Positions 1 through 9,882 of a stretch of DNA of 64,000 bases are shown here, in pieces. Position numbers and translations under genes: made by a program. The notes below the pieces were generated by a model. The model made no database searches. It had not been told where the DNA came from and saw nothing but the letters and a program-made list of their open reading frames with translations. Every line of letters starts with the position of its first letter. The stretch's first letter is position 1. Source of the stretch: Bacteriovoracaceae bacterium (lineage in GTDB: Bacteria; Bdellovibrionota; Bacteriovoracia; Bacteriovoracales; Bacteriovoracaceae); the NCBI GenBank assembly GCA_025210745.1, contig JAOARC010000050.1, positions 62,001 through 126,000 on the forward strand. Direction: 5' to 3'.

Positions 1-255
1 TCCCATTATGGGCTTAACAAAGAGCAGGTAAATACTCACCTTCATGCCATAGACGAAGAGGGAAAAGTCTTTAGTAAAATAGATAGCTTTGTCGAAATAT
101 GGAAACGTGTATACAAGAATCAAGTACTTATCAAAGTTATATCTAATAAGTTTATAAGGTTTTTAGCTGATAAGTCCTATATAGTTTTCGCCGAATATAT
201 AAGACCGAAATTGCCAAAAAAGAAAACCTGCTATAACTCCGAATGCTCTTTATAA
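1..255 (+). CDS. DCC-family (DUF393) protein, C-terminal part
   Basis: An open frame runs in from the left edge and stops at TAA 253-255, giving the last 84 residues. The pattern Asp-Glu-Glu-Gly-Lys-Val-Phe, then SFVEIWKRV, then a hydrophobic stretch and the ending IRPKLPKKKTC fits the C-terminal half of the DCC family of predicted thiol-disulfide oxidoreductases, where a redox DxxCxxC motif lies near the N-terminus. That motif is off the window, so the assignment rests on the C-terminal pattern alone. The 150 bases that follow hold no further gene. Confidence 0.6.
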   Translation, partial: SHYGLNKEQVNTHLHAIDEEGKVFSKIDSFVEIWKRVYKNQVLIKVISNKFIRFLADKSYIVFAEYIRPKLPKKKTCYNSECSL

Positions 256-405
256 AGCGGCTGAACTAACATGTAACTTTCTATATCTAAATATTTTACA
301 CACTAATGCGCATCTCATAAAAATCAAAAACAAATCCTATTCACATGACAATACAATTGCTATAAGCTGCTTAATTTCAAATTAATCAACAAGTAGTAGC
401 TAAAT

Positions 406-1656
406 ATGAATAAAACAATTACAAAACTTAAGAATTCTTTTTTTGCATCTTGCCCGGTAGGTTTTGAAAACTGCTTAAATGATGAATTGTCTACGCTAAA
501 TATAACGGATACTTTTATTGCAAGAGGTGGAGTTCATTTTAAATGCTATCCTCAAAATGCCATTAAGTTTTTACTGACGACAAAAATAGCAAGTCGTGTT
601 TACAAAGCATTATTTAAGTTTGATATAAAAAATGAAGAAGATCTTTACAGAAGATGTCTCGAAATCAAATGGAGATCAATCTTTAATCTTGAGCAAACAT
701 TTAAGATTGAAACAATTCAAGGGAAATCACCTAATGGAAAAAAAAGGTCTGCATTTAAAAGCAGTGTTTTTTTATCCCAAAGGGTAAAAGATGGAATTGT
801 TGATACATTTAGAGAAAAGCTTAATAAAAGACCGGATGTTGATACCAAATCTCCTGATGCATCTTTTGTTGTCAGAGTAACTCCTCACGATAATGAGTTT
901 TCCTCTAAAGAGGAAGTCACAATTCTTTTAGATCTTTGTGGAGCCCCTCTAAGCAATAGAGGATATAGAAAAAATAGTTTTGTAGCACCTCTTAGAGAGA
1001 ACTTAGCAGCTGGAATTATTGCTCTTTCAAATTTCAATGAGACAAATATATTCATTGATCTAATGAGTGGATCTGGAACACTGGCCATTGAAGCAGCTTT
1101 ATATAAATCAAAAATGCCTGGAAGTTATCTATTTTTACAGGACTATTTTGAGTTCGGTGACGAGCTAGATTTTAATTTTTTAAACTTAAACTTCTATACA
1201 AAAGATCAATATTTACAAGATGATTTTAAAAAGATTATTAGTGAGCTTAAAGAGCAAATGGCAAAGTCTTATAAGTCACTTGAAAAAATAAGTATAATAG
1301 CAAATGAAATTGATCCTAAAAATATATCGAACCTAAAAGAAAATATAAAGAATGCATGTCTAGATAAATTCATTAATATAAAAAATGAAGATGCTACAAC
1401 ATTTTCTATTGATATTAAAAATGCTACTTTAGTTGCAAATCCACCATATGGTGAAAGAATTGGAAATAAAGATGAACTAGAAAAAACTTATTATGATTTA
1501 GGTGAAAATCTAAAAAATAATTTTAAAGAAAATACAGCTTATATTTTCACTGGTAATATTCCTCTTATAAAGAAAATTTCACTACAAACTTCTAAAAAGA
1601 TTATTTTATTTAATGGAAATATTGAATCTAGACTAGTTGAATATAAACTCTACTAG
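406..1656 (+). CDS. rlmL: THUMP-domain 23S rRNA guanine-N2 methyltransferase (RlmL type)
   Basis: Predicted to use S-adenosylmethionine to methylate the N2 of a guanine in 23S rRNA (m2G2445 in E. coli). The start SCPVGFENCLNDEL is the usual opening of the family. A THUMP RNA-binding region occupies roughly residues 50-170. The SAM-binding loop DLMSGSGTLA lies near residue 218 and the catalytic motif NPPYGERIG near residue 345. At 416 residues it matches the stand-alone form, not the fused RlmKL of E. coli. No strong ribosome-binding site precedes the ATG. Its stop overlaps the stop of the convergent gene through a shared CTAG, so no terminator fits between them. The exact modified base cannot be read from sequence. 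Confidence 0.88.
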   Translation: MNKTITKLKNSFFASCPVGFENCLNDELSTLNITDTFIARGGVHFKCYPQNAIKFLLTTKIASRVYKALFKFDIKNEEDLYRRCLEIKWRSIFNLEQTFKIETIQGKSPNGKKRSAFKSSVFLSQRVKDGIVDTFREKLNKRPDVDTKSPDASFVVRVTPHDNEFSSKEEVTILLDLCGAPLSNRGYRKNSFVAPLRENLAAGIIALSNFNETNIFIDLMSGSGTLAIEAALYKSKMPGSYLFLQDYFEFGDELDFNFLNLNFYTKDQYLQDDFKKIISELKEQMAKSYKSLEKISIIANEIDPKNISNLKENIKNACLDKFINIKNEDATTFSIDIKNATLVANPPYGERIGNKDELEKTYYDLGENLKNNFKENTAYIFTGNIPLIKKISLQTSKKIILFNGNIESRLVEYKLY

Positions 1657-2468
1657 CCTTGTTCATCAATCTTCATTGCTAGGTTTGGCGTAGAAAACTG
1701 CAATAGAGCTTTTTTATTAATGATTTTCTCATAATGCTTAGAAGACTTGCTAAAAAAGTATCCCGAAACATCTCCATCTTTTAAAAAGATTGTGTGACCT
1801 TTTCCTGCAAACTTTCTTAAAACAAAATCAGAATCTAATAGCAAGATATCTCTAATCATAAAGTTCTTAGCTACATACATAATGATTGTTAGATCACTCA
1901 TTTCAACTAGAGACTTCTTTAGCTTGACCCCCTTAGGAGAGGTTATATCATGCCAATGTATTTTTACTTCAACTTTTTTATCATTAGAATAAAAGTCAAA
2001 TCCTCTTTGAGAAGTTGACTTAATCTGTTTTAGCCCAAATATTGACTTCGCATACCACTCACCAAGTTGAATAGGAAGATTCTTTCCATTTACAAGAACT
2101 TTGTAATTTTTCAGTATAGAGTAAACCTGATCAACAATTTCAACTGCTTCAAATATTTTTTTAGTATCTGGATAATGAATAATTCCAATTTGCTTTCTTT
2201 TTTTTGCTTGCAGTTTTTTATTAAACATTTTTTGAAACCAACTATCAAAGCTTGAAATATCCAAATATGTTAATGAACTATAAACAAAACCATTTTCTTG
2301 TAAATCAGCGATATCTTTTATATCTTGCGTTTTTTTTAGTAAGTAAGATAATGGAACGAATTCATCATCTGAAGCACCTTTTACAAATACTTCATCATTG
2401 CAATAATTTGAGTTTCCATGGGAGCTTCCACTAAACTCACTTGCCGTAGTTTTTATAAGTTCTTTCAA
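1653..2468 (-). CDS. Hypothetical protein with a possible PD-(D/E)xK nuclease core
   Basis: A 271-residue protein not assigned to a named family. The start is TTG, supported by AGGA (complement of 2476-2479) seven bases upstream; a TATAAT box lies on the same strand at 2506-2511. In the middle, Glu137 sits in a predicted helix, Asp158 in the segment GFDFYSND, and Glu167-Val-Lys169 follow nine residues later. This E...D...ExK spacing, followed by a hydrophobic strand (LTIIMYVA), is what PD-(D/E)xK restriction-like folds show. No signal peptide or membrane segment is visible. Neighbours are housekeeping genes, so context does not point to a restriction-modification role. The nuclease idea is inference from one motif. 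Confidence 0.55.
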   Translation of the reverse strand: MKELIKTTASEFSGSSHGNSNYCNDEVFVKGASDDEFVPLSYLLKKTQDIKDIADLQENGFVYSSLTYLDISSFDSWFQKMFNKKLQAKKRKQIGIIHYPDTKKIFEAVEIVDQVYSILKNYKVLVNGKNLPIQLGEWYAKSIFGLKQIKSTSQRGFDFYSNDKKVEVKIHWHDITSPKGVKLKKSLVEMSDLTIIMYVAKNFMIRDILLLDSDFVLRKFAGKGHTIFLKDGDVSGYFFSKSSKHYEKIINKKALLQFSTPNLAMKIDEQG

Positions 2469-2563
2469 AACAATGTCCTAACTTTTTTAAATTTAATACA
2501 TAAAAATTATAACATCGTTTTGAAAGTAAATTAAGGTAGAAAAGTCGTTTATCTTCTGAGTAA

Positions 2564-4297
2564 TTATATCTTATATTCTAAAATATCAGCAGTAGAACTT
2601 GTAATCGTTTTTGACCTAGCTATTGCATCAACTAAATAATGAGAACAGTAGATCTTAAAGTCGACTATTTTGCTCTCTAAAAATTCTTTTTCATCATCAC
2701 TGGCTCCAGCTTCAATTTTCTCATTTGCAATCCAAGCCGACTCCATAAGTCTCCAAGCAACAACAATATGTGATGACAATTCTAAAAAGTCAGTACAATT
2801 TTGAAGAACCATATTCATTTTGTTTTCTTTTGCCATTTTACCAATAAATCCCATTGCATCTTGAGCCGCAGCTAAAGACTTGCTAAAGATTCCTCTTTCA
2901 AAAGAAAATTCATCTGATAACTGATTAGAAGTTTTAAAAACATCTTCCGAAATAGCTCTTAAGGCTGCACCTTTATCTTTTAAAATTTTTCTCATGACAA
3001 AATCAATTGCTTGAATACCATTTGTTCCTTCATATAGTGAAGCAATCTTTGTATCTCTAACAAATTGCTCTATTCCATACTCAGTACAATATCCATATCC
3101 ACCATGAACTTGAACAGCATCTACACAAGTATTAAAACCAGCATCAGATCCAAAGGCCTTACAAATAGGCACTAAAAGACCAATATAGCTTTCATATTTT
3201 TTATCTGTCTTTGCTAAGTCAAAAAGGTTAGATGTATAAAGCATTAAAGATCTTAATCCTCTACTCATAGCTCTCATTTTTAATAGAGTTCTTCTTACAT
3301 CAGGAAGATCAATAATACTTGTTCCAAATTGAACACGTTCAGCTGCATATTGTTTTGTTAACTCATAAGCTAAAGATGCTTGAGACTCACCTTGAATACC
3401 AACATCAAGTCTTGCTTCATTCATCATAATAAACATATTTTGCATACCTTCGAATTCATTTCCAATTAGGTATCCCCTACAATCATCATTATCACCAAAG
3501 TTCATCACACAAGTTGCACTTCCATGAATTCCCATTTTATGTTCAACTCCAGAACATCTTACATCATTAGACTCACCGTTCGATCCATCATCATTTAATC
3601 TATATCTTGGAACTAAAAATAATGAAATACCTTTAGGGCCAGGCTTTCCTTGTGGAGTTCTAGCTAAAACAAGATGAATATTATTTTCATAAAGATCGCT
3701 CTCACCTGATGAAATAAAAATTTTAGTTCCTTTAATAGAATACCATCCATTTTCTCCATCAATTGGTTTTGCCGTTGTTTTTAAATTACCGACATCACTA
3801 CCAGCTCCAGCCTCAGTAAGACACATTGTTCCACCAAAACGTCCTGTAATCATAGGCTCTAGATAAGTTGACTTTATATAATCATCACCAACAAGTCTAA
3901 GAACATTAAGCGCTCCTTTGGATAAACCAGGATACATAGACCATGCTGTATTTGCTCCAGCACTTAAAGATAGGCACATTGTACTTAACGCATGAGGAAC
4001 AGGTGATCCACCAATTTCCTCAGGAAGACCGAGTGCAAACCATCCCATTTCATAATAGCTTTTTGTTACGCTTTGGAAGCAAGCTGGGGCAATAACTCCA
4101 TTAGGAGTAAGTTTGACACCTTCTTCATCGGACTTTTGTCTTGTTGGATAGATTTCATTTTCAACAAACTTATCATATTCATTTAAAATCTCTTTTACAG
4201 ATGACTCATCAAATCCATATTCCTCAATATTTTGAACTTTTAATACATCAATTAAATTAAATAAAATATCTGAATGATCTGATTTGTAGACAGCCAT
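2564..4297 (-). CDS. Acyl-CoA dehydrogenase, long C-terminal-domain type
   Basis: FAD enzyme predicted to oxidise acyl-CoA to trans-2-enoyl-CoA and pass electrons to ETF. The family signature CLTEAGAGSD and the C-terminal signature QVHGGYGYCTEYGIEQFVRD are both present, and YEGTNGIQ carries the catalytic glutamate found in the FadE/DmdC-like group. At 577 residues it is about 200 longer than classical dehydrogenases; the extra C-terminal part fits the acyl-CoA_dh_C domain. The start at 4297 is chosen because GGAGG lies nine bases upstream; the open frame runs nine codons further, but that extension covers the ribosome-binding site. It could be a general FadE or a methylmercaptopropionyl-CoA dehydrogenase; sequence alone does not settle the substrate. 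Confidence 0.88.
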   Translation of the reverse strand: MAVYKSDHSDILFNLIDVLKVQNIEEYGFDESSVKEILNEYDKFVENEIYPTRQKSDEEGVKLTPNGVIAPACFQSVTKSYYEMGWFALGLPEEIGGSPVPHALSTMCLSLSAGANTAWSMYPGLSKGALNVLRLVGDDYIKSTYLEPMITGRFGGTMCLTEAGAGSDVGNLKTTAKPIDGENGWYSIKGTKIFISSGESDLYENNIHLVLARTPQGKPGPKGISLFLVPRYRLNDDGSNGESNDVRCSGVEHKMGIHGSATCVMNFGDNDDCRGYLIGNEFEGMQNMFIMMNEARLDVGIQGESQASLAYELTKQYAAERVQFGTSIIDLPDVRRTLLKMRAMSRGLRSLMLYTSNLFDLAKTDKKYESYIGLLVPICKAFGSDAGFNTCVDAVQVHGGYGYCTEYGIEQFVRDTKIASLYEGTNGIQAIDFVMRKILKDKGAALRAISEDVFKTSNQLSDEFSFERGIFSKSLAAAQDAMGFIGKMAKENKMNMVLQNCTDFLELSSHIVVAWRLMESAWIANEKIEAGASDDEKEFLESKIVDFKIYCSHYLVDAIARSKTITSSTADILEYKI

Positions 4298-4356
4298 AGT
4301 TAAGTTCCTCCAATGAACGTACATTAATGACTAATATTCTAACTCAATTTTGTTTT

Positions 4357-4390
4357 TTAAAAAAGAAAAATGGCCACAAATCGTGGCCAT
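4357..4390 (-). terminator. Intrinsic terminator of the lipoprotein gene
   Basis: A perfect 8-bp stem ATGGCCAC / GTGGCCAT (4370-4377 and 4383-4390) with a five-base loop. On the minus strand it is followed by a run rich in T (complement of 4357-4369). It lies 36 bases past the stop of the minus-strand lipoprotein gene and upstream of the acyl-CoA dehydrogenase start. Confidence 0.8.
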
Positions 4391-4426
4391 GTCTAAGATA
4401 TCTTCACAGATTAAATTAATCAAGAA

Positions 4427-5149
4427 TTAGAAGGTAACACTTTGAATTGTTATATTGCCTACTCTTTTCAACTGTCCCGTAATTTGATTCACAAAAAGCC
4501 CGCCTTCTTTTACAAGAATTGGATTTGCTAACACAGGTAAGTTTGTAGATAAAACATAACCTTTTCTTTGACCAGAAAGCAGTCCTGTACTTATATAAAA
4601 CTCAACATATTGGCCTTGAATTGTTTGGCCATTTGAAAGTCTAATTGTAGCAGATCTAAAAGTTGTCTGAGCTCCACTTAAATTATAACCAAGCATCTGT
4701 TGATAAAGAGAATCATTTCTATCAAAGTTTCCATTTGAATAAATATACTGTCCATTATTTACACCGACAGCTTCTTTTATAGAAATAGAGTTTGCATGAT
4801 CTAAGGAAGTAACAACTTTTAGCTCTCCACTTTCAACAATATCCATCATGTTCTGATGAGTACATTGAGATGAACTAAAGCAAAAATTAAAATTAAAATT
4901 TAAAAAGCCACCTTGAGCACCAAAAGCTGAACCAACATGATAAACTTCTGCTTGAAGACCAAGTCCTTCAGTTAAAGATTTCTTTGAAAAAGCTTCTCTT
5001 AAAGACTCTATTGTTCCATAGTTTTGTGGCTGAGAAGTAATTTCAGCTTGTCCTTGTGGTATATAACTTGAACTAGAACTTCCACTTTCATTACTTCCAC
5101 AAGATATTAATCCAAAAGTTACCAGCGATAATAAAATTAATTTTTTCAT
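4427..5149 (-). CDS. Predicted lipoprotein of unknown function
   Basis: The N-terminus MKKLILLSLVTFGLISCGS is a lipoprotein signal peptide with Cys as the first mature residue (lipobox ISC). A serine-rich linker follows the Cys. The rest (about 220 residues) is rich in Asn, Gln, Gly and Ser and resembles no family I can name; a Cys pair occurs near FCFSSSQC. The start at 5149 has GGGAGA six bases upstream; the 14 codons further upstream in the frame would bury the signal peptide and were rejected. It is transcribed alone, divergently from deoC, and ends at a clear terminator. An outer-membrane lipoprotein is the likely location. Confidence 0.75.
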   Translation of the reverse strand: MKKLILLSLVTFGLISCGSNESGSSSSSYIPQGQAEITSQPQNYGTIESLREAFSKKSLTEGLGLQAEVYHVGSAFGAQGGFLNFNFNFCFSSSQCTHQNMMDIVESGELKVVTSLDHANSISIKEAVGVNNGQYIYSNGNFDRNDSLYQQMLGYNLSGAQTTFRSATIRLSNGQTIQGQYVEFYISTGLLSGQRKGYVLSTNLPVLANPILVKEGGLFVNQITGQLKRVGNITIQSVTF

Positions 5150-5270
5150 TTCATTCTCCCATCTCATTTTTATATAATTAACTATATACAATTTTCATGC
5201 CAGAAAATTGGCCATTTTTTGCTTCATAAAGTACATAATATTGTATAAGTTTTAGACACGGGAACTATTT

Positions 5271-5939
5271 ATGAACATTAATACATACATTGATCATACT
5301 CTTTTAAAAGCTAACTCTACTAAAGAAGATATTAAGAAAATTTGCGATGAAGCAAAAGAACATAATTTTAAAGCTGTTTGTATAAACTCATATTATGTTC
5401 CTTATGCAAAAGATATTTTAAAGGATACTAACGTAAGTATTTGTACCGTTGTTGGCTTTCCTCTTGGAGCAAGCCCAACCCAGGTAAAATTATTAGAAAC
5501 TAAATTAGCTATTGAATCAGGAGCTGATGAAATAGATATGGTTATTAATATTGGCATGGCCCTAGATAATGATCTTCAATCAATTGAAGATGAAGTTAGA
5601 AAACTTAGTTCATTATGTAGGTCTCACAATAAAATTTTAAAAGTAATCCTTGAAACTTGTTACTTAAATAAAGAGCTTATCTTTAGTATCAGCCAAAGGT
5701 GTGTAAAAGCAGGTGCCCACTTTGTAAAAACGTCTACTGGTTTTGGAACAGGTGGAGCAACAATTGAAGACGTAAAGACAATGAAATCAGCTGTTGGAGA
5801 TAATTGTGAAATTAAAGCTTCTGGTGGAGTTAGAGATATTAAAGCTGCGAAAGAGTATATCAGTCTTGGAGTAACAAGGCTTGGTACTAGTTCTGGAGTT
5901 AAAATAATAAATGGTGAAGCTAGCGATTCTACTTACTAG
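5271..5939 (+). CDS. deoC: Deoxyribose-phosphate aldolase
   Basis: Cleaves 2-deoxyribose-5-phosphate to glyceraldehyde-3-phosphate and acetaldehyde in deoxynucleoside catabolism. The opening YIDHTLLKANST, the strand VCTVVGFPLGA (here ICTVVGFPLGA) and the Schiff-base lysine in HFVKTSTGFGTGGAT are all present, and KASGGVRD near the C-terminus is typical. The 222-residue length is normal. The ribosome-binding site is weak (CGGGAA). No other deo genes adjoin it; for a predator that digests prey DNA a stand-alone deoC would be reasonable, but that is speculation. The 3' end overlaps the convergent rmuC by 11 bases. Confidence 0.93.
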   Translation: MNINTYIDHTLLKANSTKEDIKKICDEAKEHNFKAVCINSYYVPYAKDILKDTNVSICTVVGFPLGASPTQVKLLETKLAIESGADEIDMVINIGMALDNDLQSIEDEVRKLSSLCRSHNKILKVILETCYLNKELIFSISQRCVKAGAHFVKTSTGFGTGGATIEDVKTMKSAVGDNCEIKASGGVRDIKAAKEYISLGVTRLGTSSGVKIINGEASDSTY

Positions 5940-6879
5940 TTTTTGCACCAAGTTCTTTTAGCTTTGATGCTCTTTGAACAAGATTATCTTTTCCTATACT
6001 CAACTTAGAATTGATTTGTTCAAAGTCAGAAGATAGTTTTTCAATGTTTTTTCCAAGACGATCTATATCATTATTAAAATTAATAAAACGATCATATAAA
6101 AGACCAGCTTGCCTTGCTATTTCATTGGCATTAGAATTTTGGGATGAAATTCGCCAAAGAGAACTAATTGTTCTAAGAATTGGCATAAGAGTTAGTGGAC
6201 TTGCTATTACAATATTCTTTTTGTAGGCATAATCAAAAATATCAGGAAAGTTTTTAAATAATAAACTTATAGTACTTTCTAAAGGCACAAACATAATAAC
6301 AAAGTCAGGTGCATTTAATTTTGTTATTTGTTGATAGTTCTTCTTTGATAAATCATCGATATGATTTTTTACAGATAGCTTTAACGATCTTAAGTCGTCT
6401 TGATACATAGACTTTAAACTTACTTTAGAATCTATAATTACGTTTTTCTCTTCAGGCAAAAGAACAATCACATCTGGCTTTTGTAAAGCTCCATATTCAT
6501 CACGAAGATCCATCCCTTCACCTTGAGTAATATAGTCTTTCCCATTAATAAGACCACAAATTTCCAAAGTATTTTCAAGAACAACTTCTCCCCAATCTCC
6601 GATTTGCTTATTGTCGCCTTTAATAACACCTAAAAGATGTCCCGTATCTTCTTCTACTTTTCTTGTGGATAAAAGCATGGATTGAACATGGGCTTTTAAA
6701 GATTCTTCTTGTTTTAGAAAACGTTCTTTTTGTTCATCTAATAAGTTTTGATAAGAATCTATTTTTTCTTTTAAAGGCATTAAGCTTGAGTCAATATCTT
6801 TAGCCTTCTTACTCTTAAGAAAAAGAATAACTAAAAAAATAATACTTGAGCTAAAAAAGCCTAATAAAAAGTTTTCCAT
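5929..6879 (-). CDS. rmuC: DNA recombination protein RmuC
   Basis: RmuC-family protein, membrane-anchored with a predicted endonuclease-like domain and linked in E. coli to limiting DNA inversions. Residues 3-22 form one transmembrane helix, followed by a coiled-coil stretch rich in Lys and Glu (about 25-70). The core QIGDWGEVVLENTLE, the motif DVIVLLPEEKNVIIDSKVSL and the segment FVIMFVPLESTIS are characteristic. At 316 residues it is a short member of the family. Its ATG follows directly after the tyrS stop codon, so it is the last gene of the trpS-tyrS-rmuC operon. Confidence 0.9.
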   Translation of the reverse strand: MENFLLGFFSSSIIFLVILFLKSKKAKDIDSSLMPLKEKIDSYQNLLDEQKERFLKQEESLKAHVQSMLLSTRKVEEDTGHLLGVIKGDNKQIGDWGEVVLENTLEICGLINGKDYITQGEGMDLRDEYGALQKPDVIVLLPEEKNVIIDSKVSLKSMYQDDLRSLKLSVKNHIDDLSKKNYQQITKLNAPDFVIMFVPLESTISLLFKNFPDIFDYAYKKNIVIASPLTLMPILRTISSLWRISSQNSNANEIARQAGLLYDRFINFNNDIDRLGKNIEKLSSDFEQINSKLSIGKDNLVQRASKLKELGAKTSK

Positions 6880-8088
6880 CTATTTTACAACAATCTTTAA
6901 CATTCTAAGCTTTCCAGCTTTTAATATATACTCTTTTCCACTTTCAGCTTCTAACTTATCACTACTATAAGTTTTAAAGTCGATTTTAATTGCATTTTGC
7001 TTTAGAAGTCTTCTTCCTTCACCATTTGATTTAATGAATTCAACTTCTGTCATAATAGCAAGAAGGTTAAGTTCTCCAGTAGGAACTTCAATTATTTTAA
7101 TATCATCAGGAATCTTGTTTTTAGAAAACCTTTCTTCAAACTTCTTACGCTCATTAAGCCCAGTTCCCTCTGGATGATAAAAATCAACGATCTCACAAGC
7201 TAGATCTTTTTTCGCATTCATAGGATGAACACTACCATCTTTTAATCCACTAACGATTGCTTCTACATCTTTAGCTGATTTTCTTGATAAAAGTTCGTAG
7301 TATCTTTCCATTAATTGATCCGAAATAGACATTAATTTACCAAACATATCTGTAGAAGAGTCATCTAAAGAAATATAATTATCTAAAGACTTTGACATCT
7401 TTTGAACACCATCTGTTCCTTCTAAAATTGGCATTGTTAAAATACACTGAGGCTCTTTTGAATAAGCTTTTTGAAGATGTCTTCCCATTAAAAGATTAAA
7501 TGTTTGATCCGTTCCACCCAGCTCAAGATCAGCATCAATTTCAACTGAATCATATCCTTGCATTAATGGATAAATAAATTCATGCATATAAATTGCTTCT
7601 TGCTTTTTATATCTTTTTGAAAAGTCATCTCTTTCTAATAATGAAGATACTGTTACTTTCGAAACTAAAGAGATCATATCAAATGGAGATAATTTACTTA
7701 ACCACTCATTATTAAATACAACTTTAGTTTTAGACATATCTAAAATTTTAGCCACTTGATCAGTATAAGTTTTAGCGTTTTCCACAACCTCACTATCAGT
7801 TAATATTGGCCTTGTTTTACTTTTACCAGTTGGATCTCCAATACGAGCAGTAAAGTCACCAATTAAAAAATAAATCTCATGTCCAAGATCTTGTAATAAC
7901 CTTAGCTTTTGAAGAACAACAGTATGACCTAGATGAATATCAGGTCTAGATGGATCAGCTCCAAACTTTATTTTAAGAGGCTTATTTTCATTTACGGATT
8001 TTTCTAATTTTTTTAGAAGTTCATTTTCAGGAATAATATCAACTGTTCCTCTTTTTATTTCCTCTAATTGTTCTTTAGCACTTAACAT
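6880..8088 (-). CDS. tyrS: Tyrosyl-tRNA synthetase
   Basis: Charges tRNA-Tyr with tyrosine. The class I signature appears as HLGHT near residue 53 and the second as KMSKS near residue 230; the segment [19 protein letters not shown] identifies the TyrZ-like branch of bacterial enzymes. The last 60 or so residues look like an S4 RNA-binding domain. AAAGGA lies six bases before the ATG. It sits ten bases after trpS, so the two synthetases are probably cotranscribed. Confidence 0.96.
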   Translation of the reverse strand: MLSAKEQLEEIKRGTVDIIPENELLKKLEKSVNENKPLKIKFGADPSRPDIHLGHTVVLQKLRLLQDLGHEIYFLIGDFTARIGDPTGKSKTRPILTDSEVVENAKTYTDQVAKILDMSKTKVVFNNEWLSKLSPFDMISLVSKVTVSSLLERDDFSKRYKKQEAIYMHEFIYPLMQGYDSVEIDADLELGGTDQTFNLLMGRHLQKAYSKEPQCILTMPILEGTDGVQKMSKSLDNYISLDDSSTDMFGKLMSISDQLMERYYELLSRKSAKDVEAIVSGLKDGSVHPMNAKKDLACEIVDFYHPEGTGLNERKKFEERFSKNKIPDDIKIIEVPTGELNLLAIMTEVEFIKSNGEGRRLLKQNAIKIDFKTYSSDKLEAESGKEYILKAGKLRMLKIVVK

Positions 8089-8098
8089 TTTTTATCCT

Positions 8099-9097
8099 TT
8101 AAAAATTTGTAATATTTGATCTTACTCTTTGCATCGTTTTCTGAGCGATTTGTCTTGCTCTATTAGCACCATCTTCTAAAATTTCATCTATAAGATGTTT
8201 GTTCTCCATATAATAGAAGAACTTTTCTCTAGCTTCTTTTAGATGGTCATTAATAACTTCAAACAACTCAGCCTTAGCATGTCCCCAACCAATTCCTTCT
8301 CTATATCTCTTTTCAAGAGCACTTACTTGCTCCTTATTTGCAAATAAACGATATAATGTCATGATTTGACAGTTATTTGGATCTTTTGGGTCTTCAGGAG
8401 CTGAAGAGTCTGTTGTAATTTTATTAATTGTTTTTTTAAGCTTTTTTTCAGTACTAAAAATTAAGATAGTATTGTCATAGCTTTTACTCATTTTTCTTCC
8501 ATCAAGACCTGGAATATAAGAGCTTTCTTTACCAATAACTTCCATTGGTTCAACAAGAGTATCTTTACCGTAATACTCATTACATCTTCCCGCGATGGAT
8601 CTTGCGATTTCTACATGTTGAATCTGATCTTTTCCTACTGGAACGAAATTCGTATCATAAAGTAGAATATCAGCGGCCATTAAAATAGGATATGAGAACA
8701 GTCCTACATTTACACCTTGATCAGGATCTTTACCTGCATCAGTATTTTTAGCAACACAGTCTTTATATGAATGAGCTCTATTCATATCCCCTTTAGGAGT
8801 CATACAACTAAGCATCCAAGAAAGTTCAAAAACTTCTTTTACATCTGATTGTTTAAAAAAGATTGCTCTTTTAGGATCAAGACCTAAAGCTAGCCACGTT
8901 GCTGCTACATTATAAACATCTTCATGAAATTTTTTACTATCTCTAACACTAGTTAAAGCATGATAATCAGCAATAAAGTATAAGGCTCTATCATAATTAT
9001 CATCATTACTCATTTCAATTGCCGGTTTTATAGCACCTAAATAGTTTCCAATATGTGGGATCCCTGTTGGCTTAACACCAGTTAATACCGTCTTCAT
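8099..9097 (-). CDS. trpS: Tryptophanyl-tRNA synthetase
   Basis: Charges tRNA-Trp. The opening VLTGVKPTGIPHIGNYLGA contains the HIGN form of the class I signature (residues 15-18), and GRKMSKSYDN near residue 200 is the KMSKS loop. Residues VPVGKDQIQHVE fit the tRNA/tryptophan pocket of the family. At 332 residues it is a standard bacterial enzyme. The start overlaps the stop of the upstream hypothetical gene by four bases (ATGA), which suggests translational coupling. Confidence 0.96.
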   Translation of the reverse strand: MKTVLTGVKPTGIPHIGNYLGAIKPAIEMSNDDNYDRALYFIADYHALTSVRDSKKFHEDVYNVAATWLALGLDPKRAIFFKQSDVKEVFELSWMLSCMTPKGDMNRAHSYKDCVAKNTDAGKDPDQGVNVGLFSYPILMAADILLYDTNFVPVGKDQIQHVEIARSIAGRCNEYYGKDTLVEPMEVIGKESSYIPGLDGRKMSKSYDNTILIFSTEKKLKKTINKITTDSSAPEDPKDPNNCQIMTLYRLFANKEQVSALEKRYREGIGWGHAKAELFEVINDHLKEAREKFFYYMENKHLIDEILEDGANRARQIAQKTMQRVRSNITNF

Positions 9098-9543
9098 TTT
9101 AACTCCATTAAAATAGGATATAATTTTTTAAGCTTTTTACATTTTGACTTTAAAGGAACAAGATTAGGTTGCATTTTTTTAATAATTACAAATGTATCTT
9201 TTAAAAGAAAGTCATTATTCAGCTTATATTCAAATACTCTATCATTTTTTAGCTTAGCGTACTTCACTTCAAATTCACCAACTCTTGCCTTGGTGAGATT
9301 TGATTCATCAAAAGATCTTTTTTCTAAAACTATATGCCCATAATTATTTTTCAAATAATATTTAAATCCTTGAGATAATTTTTCAACCTTATAATCACTT
9401 GGTATAAGAAAACAGCTGTCAAAATCAGTTATATTTATTAAAGAAAAAGTGCGCTTATTGTCTAGAACTAAGTTCTTCAGTGTTAAGAAGATAAAAAATG
9501 TAACAATAATAGCTAATATAAAAAGTATTTTTTTTGTGCTCAT
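9094..9543 (-). CDS. Hypothetical single-pass membrane protein
   Basis: A 149-residue protein with one N-terminal transmembrane helix (about residues 5-24), then a mostly polar, Lys-rich domain that should face the periplasm. No family recognised. It is the first gene of the trpS-tyrS-rmuC run and shares four bases with the trpS start, but nothing in its sequence hints at a link to translation. Confidence 0.65.
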   Translation of the reverse strand: MSTKKILFILAIIVTFFIFLTLKNLVLDNKRTFSLINITDFDSCFLIPSDYKVEKLSQGFKYYLKNNYGHIVLEKRSFDESNLTKARVGEFEVKYAKLKNDRVFEYKLNNDFLLKDTFVIIKKMQPNLVPLKSKCKKLKKLYPILMELK

Positions 9544-9882
9544 AACACATTGTATAACACTAATTTTACAAAATGTCTTATTTTACAAATAGAGCTAAAA
9601 TACTTAGAAAAAGTACCCACAAAAAACTTAGCACTAGTATTTACTTTTGCTCAACGGCTTTATAATTTATTAAATATTACTCTTAATTTACCAATAAATA
9701 TCTCTATCCCCCAAGGCAAAAATCTTTTAATTCAGAACTTTTGAGCAAATTTATCATATTTGAATTTTAGAAAATATAGTTCAAAAGATGCCTTCCATTA
9801 TGGCCAATTCGGCAAAAAAATATCTTTACGCAAGATCTAAATGACTGAAAATACGTAGAAAGCAAATTCCTTTTAGAATATA
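9544..9882. other. Gene-free stretch upstream of the response regulator
   Basis: About 340 AT-rich bases between divergent genes with no convincing coding region. A 64-codon plus-strand frame exists but has no ribosome-binding site and an unlikely protein composition. A seven-base inverted repeat CTTTTGA / TCAAAAG is present around 9740-9790 but is too short and too widely spaced to call. Promoters for both flanking genes are expected here. Confidence 0.4.

Noticed and set aside
9550-9744. A 64-codon plus-strand open frame between divergent genes
   Set aside because: No ribosome-binding site, no family resemblance and no coding-like composition; it fills a promoter region.
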